Source: Nigrospora sphaerica | Lineage: Eukaryota; Ascomycota; Sordariomycetes; Amphisphaeriales; Apiosporaceae | Direction: 5' to 3' | DNA length: 64,000 nt | NCBI GenBank assembly: GCA_018287875.1 | Contig: JAGVVL010000001.1 | Span: 7,626,001-7,690,000, forward strand | In this document: in pieces, positions 45,706 through 58,444 of the stretch | Position numbering within the stretch: the first letter of the stretch is position 1 | Layout: each line of letters opens with the position of its first letter | Notes under the pieces: generated by a model | What the model saw: the letters and a program-made list of their open reading frames with translations, nothing else | Told to the model about the DNA's origin: nothing | Database searches by the model: none | Position numbers and translations under genes: made by a program

Positions 45706-47037
45706 ATGCTGCCCACTCTCCTGTTCTCGGCCCTCGCTCTTGCCGGCGCGGCTAGTGCGCATGCGATCCCGCCGCCCCCCGGGCCGCCACCTCCCGGGCC
45801 GCCTGGCTCGCCCTCGGGGCCGCCACCTCCCGGGCCGCCTGGCTCGCCCTCGGGGCCGCCACCTCCTGGGCCGCCACCCCCCGGGCCGCCACCCCCCGGG
45901 CCGCCGCACCCCGGGCCGCCTGCACCCTCTCCCGATTGTACCGGCGTCAAGGCCATCAGCCCCGCATGCAAGACCGCAGAGGCCCGGTACTTCCGAGACG
46001 TATTTTATGTCGGCGGACGCAAGGTGCCCAGCGGCTCCGGCAGCGTTCTGGCCGATCAGATCTACGTGGAGAAGCTGACGCCCGGCTGCCGTGTCGTTCA
46101 CAAGCAGCCCCTCGTCTTCTTCCACGGAGGCGCCAACTCGGGCGTCACCTGGCTGAACACCCCCGATAACCGCAAGGGCTTCGCCTCGTACTTCCTCGAG
46201 AAGGGCTACATGGTGTACATTGTAGACCAGATCGCCTCGGGCCGCTCAGCCCAGCAGGACACGCGCGACTTTGCCCTGGCGAACGGCACCACCATCGAAG
46301 CCGTCCAGCTCGGCTTCACGGCCCCCGAGATCGCGGCCACCTACCCCCAGGCCGCCTTGCACACGCAGTGGCCCGGCACCGGCCGCATCGGCGACCCTTA
46401 CTTCGAGGCCTTCTCCAAGGTTGTTGTGCCCTACACCACGAGTCTGGTGGCCGGCGAGAACGCCATGCGCGCCTCGGTGTGTGAGCTTCTGTCCATGATT
46501 GGCCCCTCTTACCTGATCTCGCACTCGTCCGGTGCCCAGTACCCCATCGTCGTCTCCAACGACTGCCCCGACCTGGTCGCCGGCAACATCAACCTGGAGC
46601 ACTCAACGCAGCCCTTCTGGAACTACGGCTCCGCGCTCAACTCGGGTGCAGCCGCGCGTCCCTGGGGACTGGCCAACACGCGCCTGGACTACGACCCGCC
46701 CGTCGCGCATCCCTCGGAGCTCAAGGTCAAGGTCGTGGGCAAGGACACCTCAGCCCGCCGCAACTGCCGCCTGCAGGCCGAGCCGGCCCGTCGGCTGCCC
46801 AACATTGCCCGGGTTCCTTACCTGTGCACGACCGGCGAGGCCAGCGTGCACGCGACCTACGACCACTGCGTGATCGACTACCTGAAGCAGGCGGGCGGCA
46901 AGCCCGACTGGATCAAGCTTCAGGACGTCGGCATCCGCGGTAACGGCCACTTTGGTCACGTTGAGTTGAACAACCTCGAGATTGCCGGTGTGGTTGAGAA
47001 GTGGATCCAGAAGCAGGATGAACTCCGTCTAAGATAG
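45706..47037 (+). CDS. Secreted alpha/beta hydrolase with proline-rich linker
   Basis: Single-exon gene of 443 residues with a CCACC ATG start. Residues 1-19 form a signal peptide (ends AGAASAHA). Residues 21-75 are a Pro/Gly/Ser-rich repeat linker (GPPPPGPPGSPS units). The hydrolase domain follows: oxyanion loop VFFHGGANSG (138-146), nucleophile elbow ISHSSGAQ (Ser274), a later STQPFWNYG and probable catalytic His415 in GNGHFGH. The acid residue was not fixed. This order fits secreted fungal esterase-like hydrolases of unknown substrate. Eight or so Cys residues suggest disulfides. Codon use is strongly GC-rich, like a well-expressed fungal gene. Confidence 0.88.
   Translation: MLPTLLFSALALAGAASAHAIPPPPGPPPPGPPGSPSGPPPPGPPGSPSGPPPPGPPPPGPPPPGPPHPGPPAPSPDCTGVKAISPACKTAEARYFRDVFYVGGRKVPSGSGSVLADQIYVEKLTPGCRVVHKQPLVFFHGGANSGVTWLNTPDNRKGFASYFLEKGYMVYIVDQIASGRSAQQDTRDFALANGTTIEAVQLGFTAPEIAATYPQAALHTQWPGTGRIGDPYFEAFSKVVVPYTTSLVAGENAMRASVCELLSMIGPSYLISHSSGAQYPIVVSNDCPDLVAGNINLEHSTQPFWNYGSALNSGAAARPWGLANTRLDYDPPVAHPSELKVKVVGKDTSARRNCRLQAEPARRLPNIARVPYLCTTGEASVHATYDHCVIDYLKQAGGKPDWIKLQDVGIRGNGHFGHVELNNLEIAGVVEKWIQKQDELRLR
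45766..45930 (+). repeat. GGGCCGCCACCTCCC-type tandem repeat coding for Pro-rich linker
   Basis: Imperfect repeats of about 15 and 39 bp (GGGCCGCCACC with GGCTCGCCCTCG spacers) encode the GPPPPGPPGSPS linker of the hydrolase. Length variation between strains is likely. Confidence 0.9.
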
Positions 47038-50000
47038 GGGAAACGCGATGCCCATAATAAACCAAGAATCTAGAAACACCTTCAACTTGATCGTGGAGCT
47101 GCGCGCGGTTGACAGGCCGTCAAGGAGCATAAGCTGGGCATCTTCTTGTGACATGTAGTGAGGCATCGCCGGACCTGGGTGAGTGAGGCGTTTCGCGGTG
47201 AGGTCGGAGGGCAAGCAAGCAAATGCGGGATGGCCGGTTTGATGCTTCGAAAAAAGAATGGGGAGGCTCTGGGCAGGACTATGTAGCAGCGGTCCGCTCC
47301 TTTTCGCCGAGAAAACAGTCCCCCGATTGGGGGCTACGAGCCCCTGGCAGGTCTGAGGCCGGGTGAGAGTTGCTGGGTGGTCCATTCCCGTCCGTCCGTT
47401 GCTTTGCGTCTGTCACTATATCAGAGACGCCGACCAACTGACGATGGCCAACGGCTCCGCCAGGGCGTGTGTCGTACCGGTGTGCCCTCATTTTACAGCT
47501 AGTCGTCTGTAAAGCTGCTGCAGAACCTCACACCCAAGTTCCGCTCTCTCTGGGTTTCAGGTAGCCAATCTCCTTCGTGGTACATAACAGCCATCGGGAG
47601 CGAGCTGCACAGTGGGTGACGAGCTATGATCTGCTGCAGTGGGAGCATAAGAAGGGGCCGCTCATACACCCGGCAGTTTCTCCAAGCCGATCTGCTATCC
47701 GGGCGGCTGGTCAATTCGTGGCAAAACTAGCATCGCACGAGATTTCGGCCCCGTGCATTCGTGCGGCCCTGATACCCACAAGGGAACCAATCGCCGGCGC
47801 CCCCTGTGCTAGATACCCGAACCACCAAAGCTCCTCCCGTTTTGGATCGAACCATGCAATAGAACTTTCTGGGGCGTCCACTGTGGACGTGAATATGGTA
47901 ATCCGCTCTCGCTGCTGGTGGGCGGGGGGCGCGCCCCGGGCCGTTGCCTCTGGTCGCTTGGCGGTTGCCGCCCAGCTTACCATACCCAGTTTGACCGACA
48001 GGAAAAATACTCCCCGGTGCTTTTTGAGAAAGCCAGGGATTGTGGCGGGCCTCGGCTAAGAGAGATGAAATCGTTTAGATGAAGTCAGGCGTATGGAGTA
48101 GATGGTCCTTGCTCTACCCGTTGCCCATGTCTTTCGGCCAGGGGACGTGAAGCAGCCGAGTGCCGTCGGTGTGTGCGGGCTGTGTGGTCCCTTGCTCTCT
48201 CCTCGTGCCCGTAAGGCGACCCACGTTTTTTTGTGGCACGTGTGTGTATCGTAGGTATTTGCCCTGTGTGTGTGTGCAGTGTGAGTGTGTGGTGTGTGTG
48301 CAGTGCCTGGCTAGCCCTCCTTCCCTCCCAGCCTGTTTGGCCACCCCGGCCTGTCCGGCCTCTTTGGCTCCGGGCATGCCAACGATGGAGGAGGCCCCCC
48401 CCCCAATTAATTAGTTATATATGAAGCCGGTTTTGCTGCCGGCGGCGTGTCGACGCCGCTTTACCGGGCGCTAGTAGTCGATGGTTTCAGGCTAGGAGGG
48501 ATGGAGAAAAGCGTCCCTATCTTACGGGATACCTTTTCTGTGGCCCCAGTACCACTGGCTTGGTATCTTCCAACCTGTTCTCCGCCTGGCGTCGTGACTG
48601 CGGTGGAAGAGGGCCTACTACGTAGTATAGCTGACGATCGCATCTGTGCGAAAAGTAGGCTTTACAAGAAAAGCGGACGGTTGATCGCGCTCTATTCATC
48701 CTTCGGGCAACGATCATCGCCAACGTGAGCGCAACCACTCGGCTGGGCGATCGGCTGGGAACAGATGCCCTGGACAGATCCCTTTCGGCCCCGCCCGATC
48801 GTCCTCCATTGTCGAACCACAGTTGTTCCGAGCTCCTCTGCGACAACCGGGCTCATCTGCTCGTATCCCGTGGTTGTCCGTGGGTGGGTTGTAAGGGTAT
48901 CATCTACTTTCCTACGACACCGGGCCACGACCGGCGCAGCAAAACTCTGAGAAGTCACGGGCTCTCTTCCCCTTCTTCTCCCGCTTACGGCACTTGTATG
49001 CCGCCTCCCGCCGTGTGCACCCGTCAACGGGACGAGCAGGGCCCGCCATTGGAGGTGGCGCGTGTTAACCCGGTTCATGCAACCTCACCTGCCTGTCGCG
49101 TGGCTGGCCCCCCACGGCTGCCCAACCAGATTGCCAGGCAATCAAACTCACTTTGGGCGAGCCTGCCACTGCCGCAGGTCTGGGCTCGGCCGCACGAGGG
49201 GGCATAGCAAGCGACTTGCCCCTTCTGCTCCGTTCCTGGTCCGACCCCCGTCCGCCCGTCTGGGCAAACTCCCCGAGGGAAACCCCTGGTCCGAGGCCTC
49301 TCACTTTCTGCGCCTCCCTCCCTTGTCCCCGCCCCCCAGTAGTTCGCGGATATTTCCTTTCCTCCCCCCTCCTCTTGGGTGGGCTGGACGACGACCCAGG
49401 AAGACTCCACGCGGAAACCCATTTGGCAGACGGAGGACCAGTGCCTCTAGCGTTTTTGCCATGTTGGGATACCCATGGTGCTGCGAGCGCACAGTCGCCC
49501 CCAGCTGGTTGGCAGGATTCTGTGACTTGTCCCCGCTGTCCTGCCTCGGTCGCGAAGCTCCCCAAACTGTCTTGACTAGTGGCAAAGACCAGTATACTGA
49601 CTTTTGAGTAAGGCGGTTAGGGCTACCCGCATGGGAGCTCAATGCAGGAATACAATCGAAAATCCTGGCACCATCTCGGTGTGTTATCAGTCTTCCGCTG
49701 CAAGTCGATGCCCCAGCACACGACAAACCACCGCTCTGGGTGCCGAGATGAGACCCACGATAAGTCGTTGTCGAGAGAGCCTGGCAGGCCCGCCCGGTCC
49801 GCCCCTCTCCCCTGCTATACTCAGTAGACACGGCAGCCCTGCAGAGAAGACCCTGGCATATGTATTTGCTTATGAACGGTCCCATCAGCAGCAGCATGTC
49901 GATCGGTTCCTTGGATCTCGGCCTCCTGGACTTCCCTCGTGGTTGACATATCACAACGGGTTGTGATCGGCGCCATCAACTCAGGTCGCCCTGCTGCCAG

Positions 50001-50048
50001 TTCGCCTGCCAGGCAGAGAGAAGTCGTGTTGTCTACTCCGCCGCCGCC
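47038..50048. other. No recognisable gene
   Basis: Intergenic 3-kb region. It contains a GT-rich simple repeat around 48260-48305. Frames up to 217 codons on the minus strand near 49300-49950 show no domain, low-complexity composition and no consistent splice structure. Confidence 0.5.
48260..48305. repeat. GT-rich simple repeat
   Basis: Interrupted GTGTGTGTG/GTGTGAGTGTG tract between the hydrolase gene and the rhodopsin-like gene. Confidence 0.8.
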
Positions 50049-51415
50049 ATGGTTACACTGCCGAACGGAACGACGTCCGCCTTTGTTGGCCAGCCGCCCA
50101 ACACCGAGCGCGACTACTACATCGTGAAGGGGTTCCTCCGCGGCGCCGGCCTCTTCCATGTCGACCCGGCCCTTGGGTACACGCCGGCGGCCCGGCGGCC
50201 GAGCCCAGATTACACATACGCCTCCCGGCAACCAGGCATCATCGCCGGTCTCATCATCATCATCGTGGCCATTACCACGGCGACTGTCACCCGACTGGTT
50301 CTGAGGGCCTCCATGTCCCAGATGCGTTTTGGTCCTGATGACTGGGCAACCATGGCAGCAGGAGTAGGTCCCCCCCTCTATTCGTTCCCATGCCATCACA
50401 AGTTCCCCAGCTGATGTGTGCTTTTCGTCTCCAGGCTTTTGGTTTAACCTACACCGTCTGTCAGCTCATCATGGCGCTGAAAGGTGGCGGAAACCATATC
50501 TGGGACGCGACCTACGAAGACTACTACACCTTCAACTACTACGGCGTCCTCGACAAGTGGATTTTCTATGTGACGGTGGGCTTTGTCAAGCTGTCACTGG
50601 CCTTCTTCATCCGTCGGCTGGCCGATCGCACGTCCTGGTGGTGGAGGTGGTTCTGCGATTTCTTCATCGTCACCATTGTCATCTACATTGGCCTGGCTCT
50701 GGGCTGGGAGATCCTCTCGTGCACGCCCCCACGGGCGCAATGGGACAGGCTGTACGCGGGCCAGCTGGAGGTGCCGATGAAGTGCTACCTTGCGGGCGTG
50801 CAAAACAAGTTCTTCAACTACGCCCACGTCTTCCAGGGCGTCACCCTGCTGCTGTCGCCCATGGTCATCCTCTGGAGCGTCAAGATGAAGCGCGCCAAGA
50901 AGATCCGTCTCTTCGTCATCTGGGGCACGGGCACCATCGCCGTCCTCTGCGGCCTCATGCGCGTGGTCCGGGCCGACTTCACGGCCGACATCATGTGGGA
51001 CTACACCGAACTCCTGGTTTGGACGTCGCTCGACGTCTGCATCGGCATCATCACCATCTCGCTGCCCGTCATGGATGCCTGGCTCGCCAGCGCCTGGCAG
51101 GGCGCCGTGACTCGCCTGGGCGTCCGCTCCGAAAACCAGGGGACCGGCTACGCCCGTAACTACGGCCACGGCACCACTATTAGGACGGGCTCGAATTCGA
51201 CATCCAAGAACAAGAGTTCCTCCGAGTCAGTGCAGGAGATGATACCTTCCGACGCCCATGAGATGCACATTTTTACAACCCACGAATTCAACGTGCGGTA
51301 CTCGGCCGCGGATGCCGAAGACAAGGCCGAAAACCATGCGGTATTGCCGGCAAAGCGATATAGCAAATCTCACGCCACGGCAATGGTACAGCACGACCGA
51401 CTACGTCAGGAATGA
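50049..51415 (+). CDS. Rhodopsin-like seven-transmembrane fungal membrane protein
   Basis: Two exons, 50049-50363 and 50435-51415 (donor GTAGGT, TCTCCAG acceptor), giving 431 residues. An extracellular-type N terminus leads to helix 1 (QPGIIAGLIIIIVAITTA) and the family signature FGPDDWATMAAGAFGLTYTV across the intron. Further helices include FYVTVGFVKLSLAFFIRRL, FFIVTIVIYIGLALGWEIL followed by SCTPPRAQWD, VFQGVTLLLSPMVILWSVKM and IRLFVIWGTGTIAVLCGLMR. It has the classic RADFTADIMWDYTELLVWTSLD segment split by the last helix. The C-terminal 100 residues are Ser/Asn-rich and cytosolic. Family members include Pth11-related proteins, but the CFEM domain of Pth11 is absent. Ligand and function are unknown. 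Confidence 0.9.
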
Positions 51416-53170
51416 CAACCCTTCGAAACCTTAGCGTACCTATTTTATTCTTTTTTTTAGCCTACTTGAATGATACCACTTCCTTTGTCTCTGCTCCTAC
51501 TTCGTCGTCGTCGTCGTCGTCGTTGTTATCGATTTATCATCCGTGCCGAGCCTGTCGAGCCGTCTGATCCCTGCTGGGATACTGGGAATCCTACCAGCTG
51601 CCCCGGCGGTAAGCACATAGTCCCTACACCGTCGTAAATGTCCCAATTGGTAGTAAAGCGCAACCAAAAAGTTTGACTTCTGCACGATCGAGTTGGAACA
51701 CGCATGAACGGCGTATTCCACAACCTGCCAGTTCTAGCCGTGGGGGAAGTGTGTTGGAGAGAACTTCCCAGAACTGTCGGTTCTGTTTGTAATGCCTCAG
51801 CGGCCGTTGGCTTTGACCTGTAGGCAAACGGACTGCGGCTGCCTACAGAGAGGAGGGCTATAACTCCTGGCTGTTTTCTTGTCTTTCTGCCAGATAGTCA
51901 GTTAGCTCTTTACCCTGTTCTGACTACATCTCATCTACTCTCTTCTTCAGTCAATATCCAGCGTCTTGGGGTGTCCATGCCATCTCAGAGCAGTGGCGCA
52001 TGACTTCCCCAGAGGCAACTGCTATCCCACATTTGAAATTTCATTCTCCCCGGTGGGCACCTGACCTCTTTGCCGAAGCTTTTACTTCCCGTATTCGGGA
52101 AGTCACAAAAAGCCCCGATCGTATCAGCAGCTCCAGTCTCCTCACGCACACTTTCCAACACTCACCCGGAAATATAGATCTTCAACCACCTCATAACCAC
52201 ATAGTCTAGTGGCCCCTGGCCGGACGTGGTCGTCAAACGTACCCCCTACCCCAACGACACCTCTCTGGTACTGACATCCCGTGGAATCGAACATCTGCAA
52301 CTTCTCTCTACTCCAGTTTCGCCGACCGGGCGAGTCTATGCCTCTACTCCATTACTACAAGGCTGTCGTAGAGGCCTGCTTTGGCGTGTCGAACCAACCT
52401 CCTAGGGTTACTTTCCCCATCCCCGAGCCTGTCTACATCCTCCAAGCTCCAAGTTCGGTATTCTGGCCATCCAATAAAGTCGCCAAGACAAGTAAGTCGA
52501 CTCTTTCCTTCTCCCTTCCATCACCAACGGTAAGTACGCTTTTGATGCCCATCTACAACGGGACTTCCCTGCCTGCACAGTACTTGGTCCCCCTTTCCTT
52601 CCTTCCGAACGTCACCTCCTTCCTATCTCGCGACCGTACCCTGGGTTCATTATTCGTGCTGCTAAGCAGCAGCAGCAATCAGGCTCTCCTGCTCCTCTTC
52701 CGCACAGACGACCAAAAGAGAAGGTACATTCCCCATCATAACCTCACCTACATATGTGATTACATCAACAAGGTCTAACCCTGGAACGCACAAACCTTGA
52801 TGTCTGACAGTTGCAACCTTGCCTTCAGCTCCTGGAGGCTTTACATCGCCAACGCTAGCCCGGGGACCCATTTGCACCGCAGCTTTCGTACTGACGGGAG
52901 ATAAGGCGGTTCTTCTTACAACCCACAAATTCATGTTCGTCGGCAACCGCCGGGAGAAGGTATCACCAGGGGTAACTCCAAGCCTGGGATCGGCAAAGTG
53001 TTAGGTAATTCCCATTCTTCTGCTTCGACATCTGACATCTCTAACCGCCTTATCACTTCTCAACAGCCCCAAGACTCATTACATTCTTTCGACTCTGTTT
53101 CCTTGACAACGGCGGAGGCTCATGGAAGCACTGCCTTACACCATCGTCACAACAACCATTCTGTACCATG
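51416..53170. other. Gene-poor, less GC-rich spacer with (TCG)7
   Basis: Includes a (TCG)7 run at 51502-51522. Pyrimidine-rich stretches and short frames (52281-52778 is the longest) show no recognisable domain. It could contain the decayed promoter and N-terminal exons of the helicase pseudogene to the right. Confidence 0.5.
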
Positions 53171-56100
53171 AAGGAAAAAGTTGCCAAAGCAGCGGACAGC
53201 TCTGGCACAAGCCAGCAGTCTGCTAGTTTTGTGATCAAGACAGAGGTACAAAACCTTGACCTTCATGCTACCACTCCTTCCGATTCCGAGCCATGAAACT
53301 GACGCCGGGTCGCCCAATATGCAAGAGGAACAAGTCAAACCGATGGATGCATACGAGCCTTGCCCCCATAGAAAGCCTGCTGGTGACTCTGGCTCTCGAG
53401 CCACAGGTTTTGGAGAGAAGTGGCAAGGCCCACCCTGAGAAGAGGATCATCAGGATTGATACCCGCAAGGGTAGCTCCACGACGCCTAGTTCGCTCCAGA
53501 GTTGTGACGCTGGCGAGGCTAATGAGACCAAGAAGCCTCGCAAGAGAGGCAGCAGTGTCGCCACAAATACAGAACCTCGCAAGAAGCAGAAAGGCAGTAA
53601 AACATCCACCTCCACTCTCTGAGGCAACGCTCAAACTACCGGCTCATCCCACAGCATATTCGATCGCATGAAACAGAATGCCCAAGAGAAAAAGGCGGCA
53701 CCTGCGCAGGACCAGGATCGGATCAAGATTGACCAGAGATCGAGAGACGAAGCTGCCAAGATATTTGGTGCCAAATGCAACAAACAAGACGACGGAAAGT
53801 TCCTGATTGAAGGGATGTCCACAATCGTTCACGAGTATCAGCTCGTTGGCGCAGCTTTTAGTCTGAAGCTGGAATGTCTGAATAAGCCACCTAGAGGTGG
53901 TCTTGTTTGCGACGAGATGTGTCAGCCTCATTCTAAAAAAGATAACAGGGACGGAAAAGGGCCTACCATCATTGCCCTGCCTTCAGATGCCCACATCAAG
54001 CAGTGGAAAGACGAGTTCGCCCAGCACATCGCAGACAAAACAATCGTCGCCAAACTCTTCGAGTACAAAGGCTCCAAGAACATCACAGTCCCCGTGCTGG
54101 AGCATTCGGAGCTTACGTAAGGGATCAAAATCTCTGGAGCACCACAGTTAGCTAACAATTATCAAGTTCACAACGTATAGTCAGCTGATGACTGGCTTCA
54201 AGCGCAAAGGCGTCCTCTTCGGGGTTCAATTCTTCCGAGTTATCCTGGATGAAGCGGATATAATCTAGAACTGGAACGGCGAAGGCGCGTTCTCTGATAG
54301 GAGCCCGAGGGAATTTAAGCTGATAATCCCTCGTAGCGTCGAAGGCTTGTGGCCAATTCCGGGCCAAATTGAAGTGGGCTCTCACAAATACTCCGTTGAA
54401 AAACAGCACGAAGGGTATGTCGTGCCGAACCTCTGGCCTGACCGCGTACATTAACGCTGTAATGCAAAGATCATGCCCTACTTTCGGTTCATTGGTACTG
54501 ACCTGGAGGACACCCGCGATACCTTTGAAGAACTCTACGGAAAGCTGAAGACAGTAAATATAACGCTTCAAACAATACAAGCTCATGCTAACGGTTTATA
54601 GGACGATGAATCTAACCGGTTGGCCCAGGCCCTTGCCAGCCGCATGATTCGCAGGTATGCCGTCTTTCTACATGTTGCTGGATATATAAGTACACATTGC
54701 ACACTTATGCGATACTGATATTGTAACAAAACAGAGAGAAAGCCGACTGTTTCATAGAGAAACGAGTTTGCGAGATCCCGGATCCCGAGGACGTATCAAT
54801 CCACTTTCCCATGACAAAGACAGAGCAGGTCCTCTACAAGTACGTTAACTATGTGCATCCGGCATATTATCGAGGCCATACTAACTTCTCTTAAAGGGCA
54901 GTTGAAGGGAAGTTAAATCAAACCATCGATGATGTGCACAGAAATGCCGAAGAGAATGAGTCTTCCAGGAAATTGGAAGGGACCATGTTTTGCCTGCAGA
55001 AAATACTGCGCCAAGTAGTGGACCATCCACTACTCCATCGAGCAGGTGTTCAGAACAGCATTCACCAAGGATGACCTACGCAAGGTTCTCGACAATCTTG
55101 CGGAAGTCGAGGGTGATAAGCCCATATACGACATGATCAGGTCCTGTTACGGTAAGACCGAAGCAGGAGCGATGACCGCATCAAGGGAGTTTCTCGATTC
55201 TGACCATGTACTGATCAAGGGGCTCACCACATATAACGATGGCTGCGTCTGGTGGAATTGCCTAGCGAGATATGATCTAAAGATGATGGCCGTAAAGTAC
55301 CTTTACCCTTCTTCGCGTCCACAGAAAGCTAACCAGCCTAAACGAGCGACAGTGCAAACACATCATCTGCCAAGCTTGCTTTGAAGCACTTATTGAGGAG
55401 AGTCTCCAGGAGGGCGAGAAGAACATGAGGTGCCCACAGTGCAGGCAGGTCGTTCAACGAGGACTCAATCTCCTTAATGGCGCTGAGGACGACCTGGAGA
55501 GCGTCGCGGCCATCTCAACGACGGATGATGGACACCCGGAACCTGGTGGTTTTAACAACTACCCGAGGTCACGGTCTGAAAGCCATCCAAGCTCAGAATG
55601 GCAGGAGAAATAAACGCCCCGGGGATGACTTTAGTGGTCGCCAACCTAAGACCAAGGTGTCAAAGTCCCAATGGCTCGAAGCCTAGGATAGAAATCCCAA
55701 GGAGCCTATCATGTCAAGTGCGAAAACAAGCGCCGCCATCAGCTCCGTACTCGAGTGGCAATCTTCGGCACCCGATGACAAGATCGTCATATTCGTCGAG
55801 TGGAACCTAACGGCTCGAAACCTTGGCCGCATGCTCGAGAGCAATGGGATTCAGTTCCTCTACTATTAGGGCGAGAATATGACCATACGGTGGAGATGCA
55901 AGGCACTCCAAACGTTTGAGAGGACCCCCTCCGTCAGGGTCATGATCTCCAGCGTCTTCTGCGGGAGCACAGGTCTAAATACCGCCTGCGATAATAGGGT
56001 CATCTCACTGACACCTTGGTGGAACGACGCAAGAGAAGGGCAGGCCTTGGGACGCGTCTACCGCCACGGACAGACCAAAAATGACCTACTTCCAGCGAAC

Positions 56101-56260
56101 CATGGTAAACGGAAGCATCGAGGAGGATATTTCTGGAGCTGCAGAAACGCAAGTCGGGAGAGATCGCGAAAGCTTTGGCCGAGGGTAGAAAGGCCAAGTT
56201 TAGCCTCACGAAGGAAGAACGCCCGTACCTCTTCAACTATGACTCGCAGAAGTATGATTG
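53171..56260 (+). pseudogene. Decayed SNF2-family helicase with RING finger
   Basis: Fragments of one Rad5/Rad16-like protein occur in order on the plus strand but in shifting frames. First is a Lys-rich N-terminal part (PRKRGSSVATNTEPRKKQK). The ATPase start follows, with GLVCDEM and no GKT motif, and IIALPSDAHIKQWKDEF (about 53900-54030). Next are VILDEAD followed by a stop (54237-54270), ESNRLAQALASRMIRR, VDHPLL, then a RING core CKHIICQACFEALIEE ... CPQCRQVV (55353-55455). Helicase C then appears: PDDKIVIFVEWNLTARNLG, GSTGLNTACDNRVI and GQALGRVYRHGQTK (to 56083). Splice sites of at least two introns remain (AGGTATGC...ACAG near 54655-54733; AAGTACGTT...AAAG near 54840-54897). Loss of Walker A, stops and frameshifts indicate a non-functional gene. 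The region is less GC-rich than its flanks. Confidence 0.8.
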
Positions 56261-58444
56261 AGACGATAAGCGCGTAGGGCGAAGATCAGACGCCTGAGGA
56301 AACTTCAAACAGTGCTTTTGGTACCATTTGGAGCGCTTTGCCAAGCGTACAGGTCTGATGGAGGAAAGGGTGGGCATTTTTTCACGGGCGGTTGTACCAT
56401 TCGAAAGATATATGTTGAGAGAGATGACCTTTACACTGCACATATTTCTTATCATTTTATACGTTTCAGACTTGGCGTCTGGAATCAGCACCACAGTGCG
56501 TTCCACCGGCCGCAACGTTACTGAGGTGTAGTTATTTAGGAATTGAAGAATGCCTTCTATGTGCTTTTCTCTCAAAGAATCGCATCACCTGCTTCGAACA
56601 GGACCAATTACAGTAATAATACCATTCGTTTTATTTTATTTTTGGCATTAGAATTTTCTGGTAAGCGCTGTCGATACAGGTAGACTGAGGTTGTTTTGTT
56701 CTCAAGTGCGTTTGGGTAAGGAAAATCTGCGACGGCTGGGACGGAGACGCGTATGCTGTTGGGATGTAAACATGTACGCGACGGCGGATCACCGAACTGC
56801 ATGTGAACATCAAAGCGCTTGTTGAAGCAAAGTTGGAAGTCCGCAAATGCCAGAAAGACTGGCGATACCTGAGATTGCAATGTCACTACGCGATGTGATG
56901 GCCCAAAGCTATGGGTCGGACAACTACGAAGGTAGGGGAGAGTTTGTCTGTGTCCTGAAAGCTTTATTGAGAACCAACGGCATCCTGAAAATTCAGCCTA
57001 GCGAAGGTTCCGGTTATATGGAAAGTGTGGCAAAAAGTGGTATTGAGTTGGTTGTGATCTTGCACAGCTTCAGCCCCTATCCGTCCCAGAAAGGCGCCTA
57101 GCATGACCCCAGAAACATCATTCCACACAGCAGAGCAGGAAAGCGAAGGTCAACTGTAGATGAACGGTAGTAAGTGTGATTTTCACCAGAAATGAGTCAC
57201 TACAGGTCCTGCTTGTGATCAGGCAGTGATGGCAGATATGGCAGAGTATGGGACAGAAAAGAACATCGCACTTAGGCCAGAGCCACAAGCGAACAGGAAT
57301 ATCTCTAGACTCGCATAGGATACCTCGGTATTTTAGGGGAAAAGAGCTTTTCTGATGGGGCAAGAACTGTGCTGCCTGGAATGATCTGTGCAAAGGGATG
57401 CCCTGAGCAATGTGGCCACGGAGATGGGTATAAGGCCTAAAGGTGTGAATAAATGGACTGTTGACCTCCAGTACGGCATATGTACCGAGACGGGACCAAG
57501 GCTTTAGCTGTAATTACCATCTGCCCTCAGTGTTTGCTTGGCTGGCAGGTGTTTACAGAGCTGTCAGGACAGCCCTGGGAGTGATGCCTAACGGAGAGGA
57601 CCTTGGCTGGTGGCCCTTTTTTTTCTACATCTGCTGAAAGGCAGAAGTCCTGATTCATAGCTTCCTCCTCCCCTCCTACACTTATTCCCAGTCACTCATT
57701 CGTTCCTCCACAATCATTCGCCTGCACCAACCGGTCTTCTTTCTTTGGACTCTTCCGAAGCGAGTGCTACAAACCTTACGAGCTCGAAATCTACTCGAGT
57801 GCCTTTGCGTGAGTACTGCGTCCCCCTACCCCCTTGCTATCCCCTCTCTCGAAGACACGGTGCGCGTCCACAAGGTCGACCTTCCTGCTTGCCTTAGCCT
57901 AGCCGCATCCAATTCCGAAAAGCTGCTGGCTCAAAGGTCTGGCTCGGTTGGTACTTGTTGTGTAGACGCTTTTCGTTTGCACCTTCACCCGTCTCGTCCT
58001 CTCTTCTTCTCTCCCGCGCCCTTCGCCATCTCATCAACACCACCCAATCTTCTCAGTGACCTCGTGCATCCTCTGGTAATAATCACTTCTGATTCTACAA
58101 GAAGCACTACACGCATGTCAATTTCCTCACACAGAAAAACCCATCCCTTAGGCATTCCTTTGGGTACATTTGTATCTGTTTTCTTTTTTGGAGGAACCCC
58201 CCTCCATCAACCAACATCACCTTGCCCACTTCCCAAACACCTGTTCAATCCCACTGCACATTAAGGCACCGTTTTCCAAAGGAAAAGAAAGACCACTCGA
58301 TTGTTTTACTTTGCCTTTTCCATCCCGTTTCCACCTTCAAAACCCTTCTCTTCCTCCATAACGCAGCACGACCAACACTCGCTGACAAAAGGCAACAGCT
58401 CAATTGTCCAGCCAAGAAGTTCACCGCCTTTGACAATCGCAAAG
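56261..58444. other. No recognisable gene; long leader of the surface-protein gene
   Basis: The left part continues the less GC-rich decayed region; a short frame at 56847-57101 has no recognised domain. From about 57640 the plus strand is C/T-rich, as expected for a promoter and long 5' UTR of the gene starting at 58445. Confidence 0.5.
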
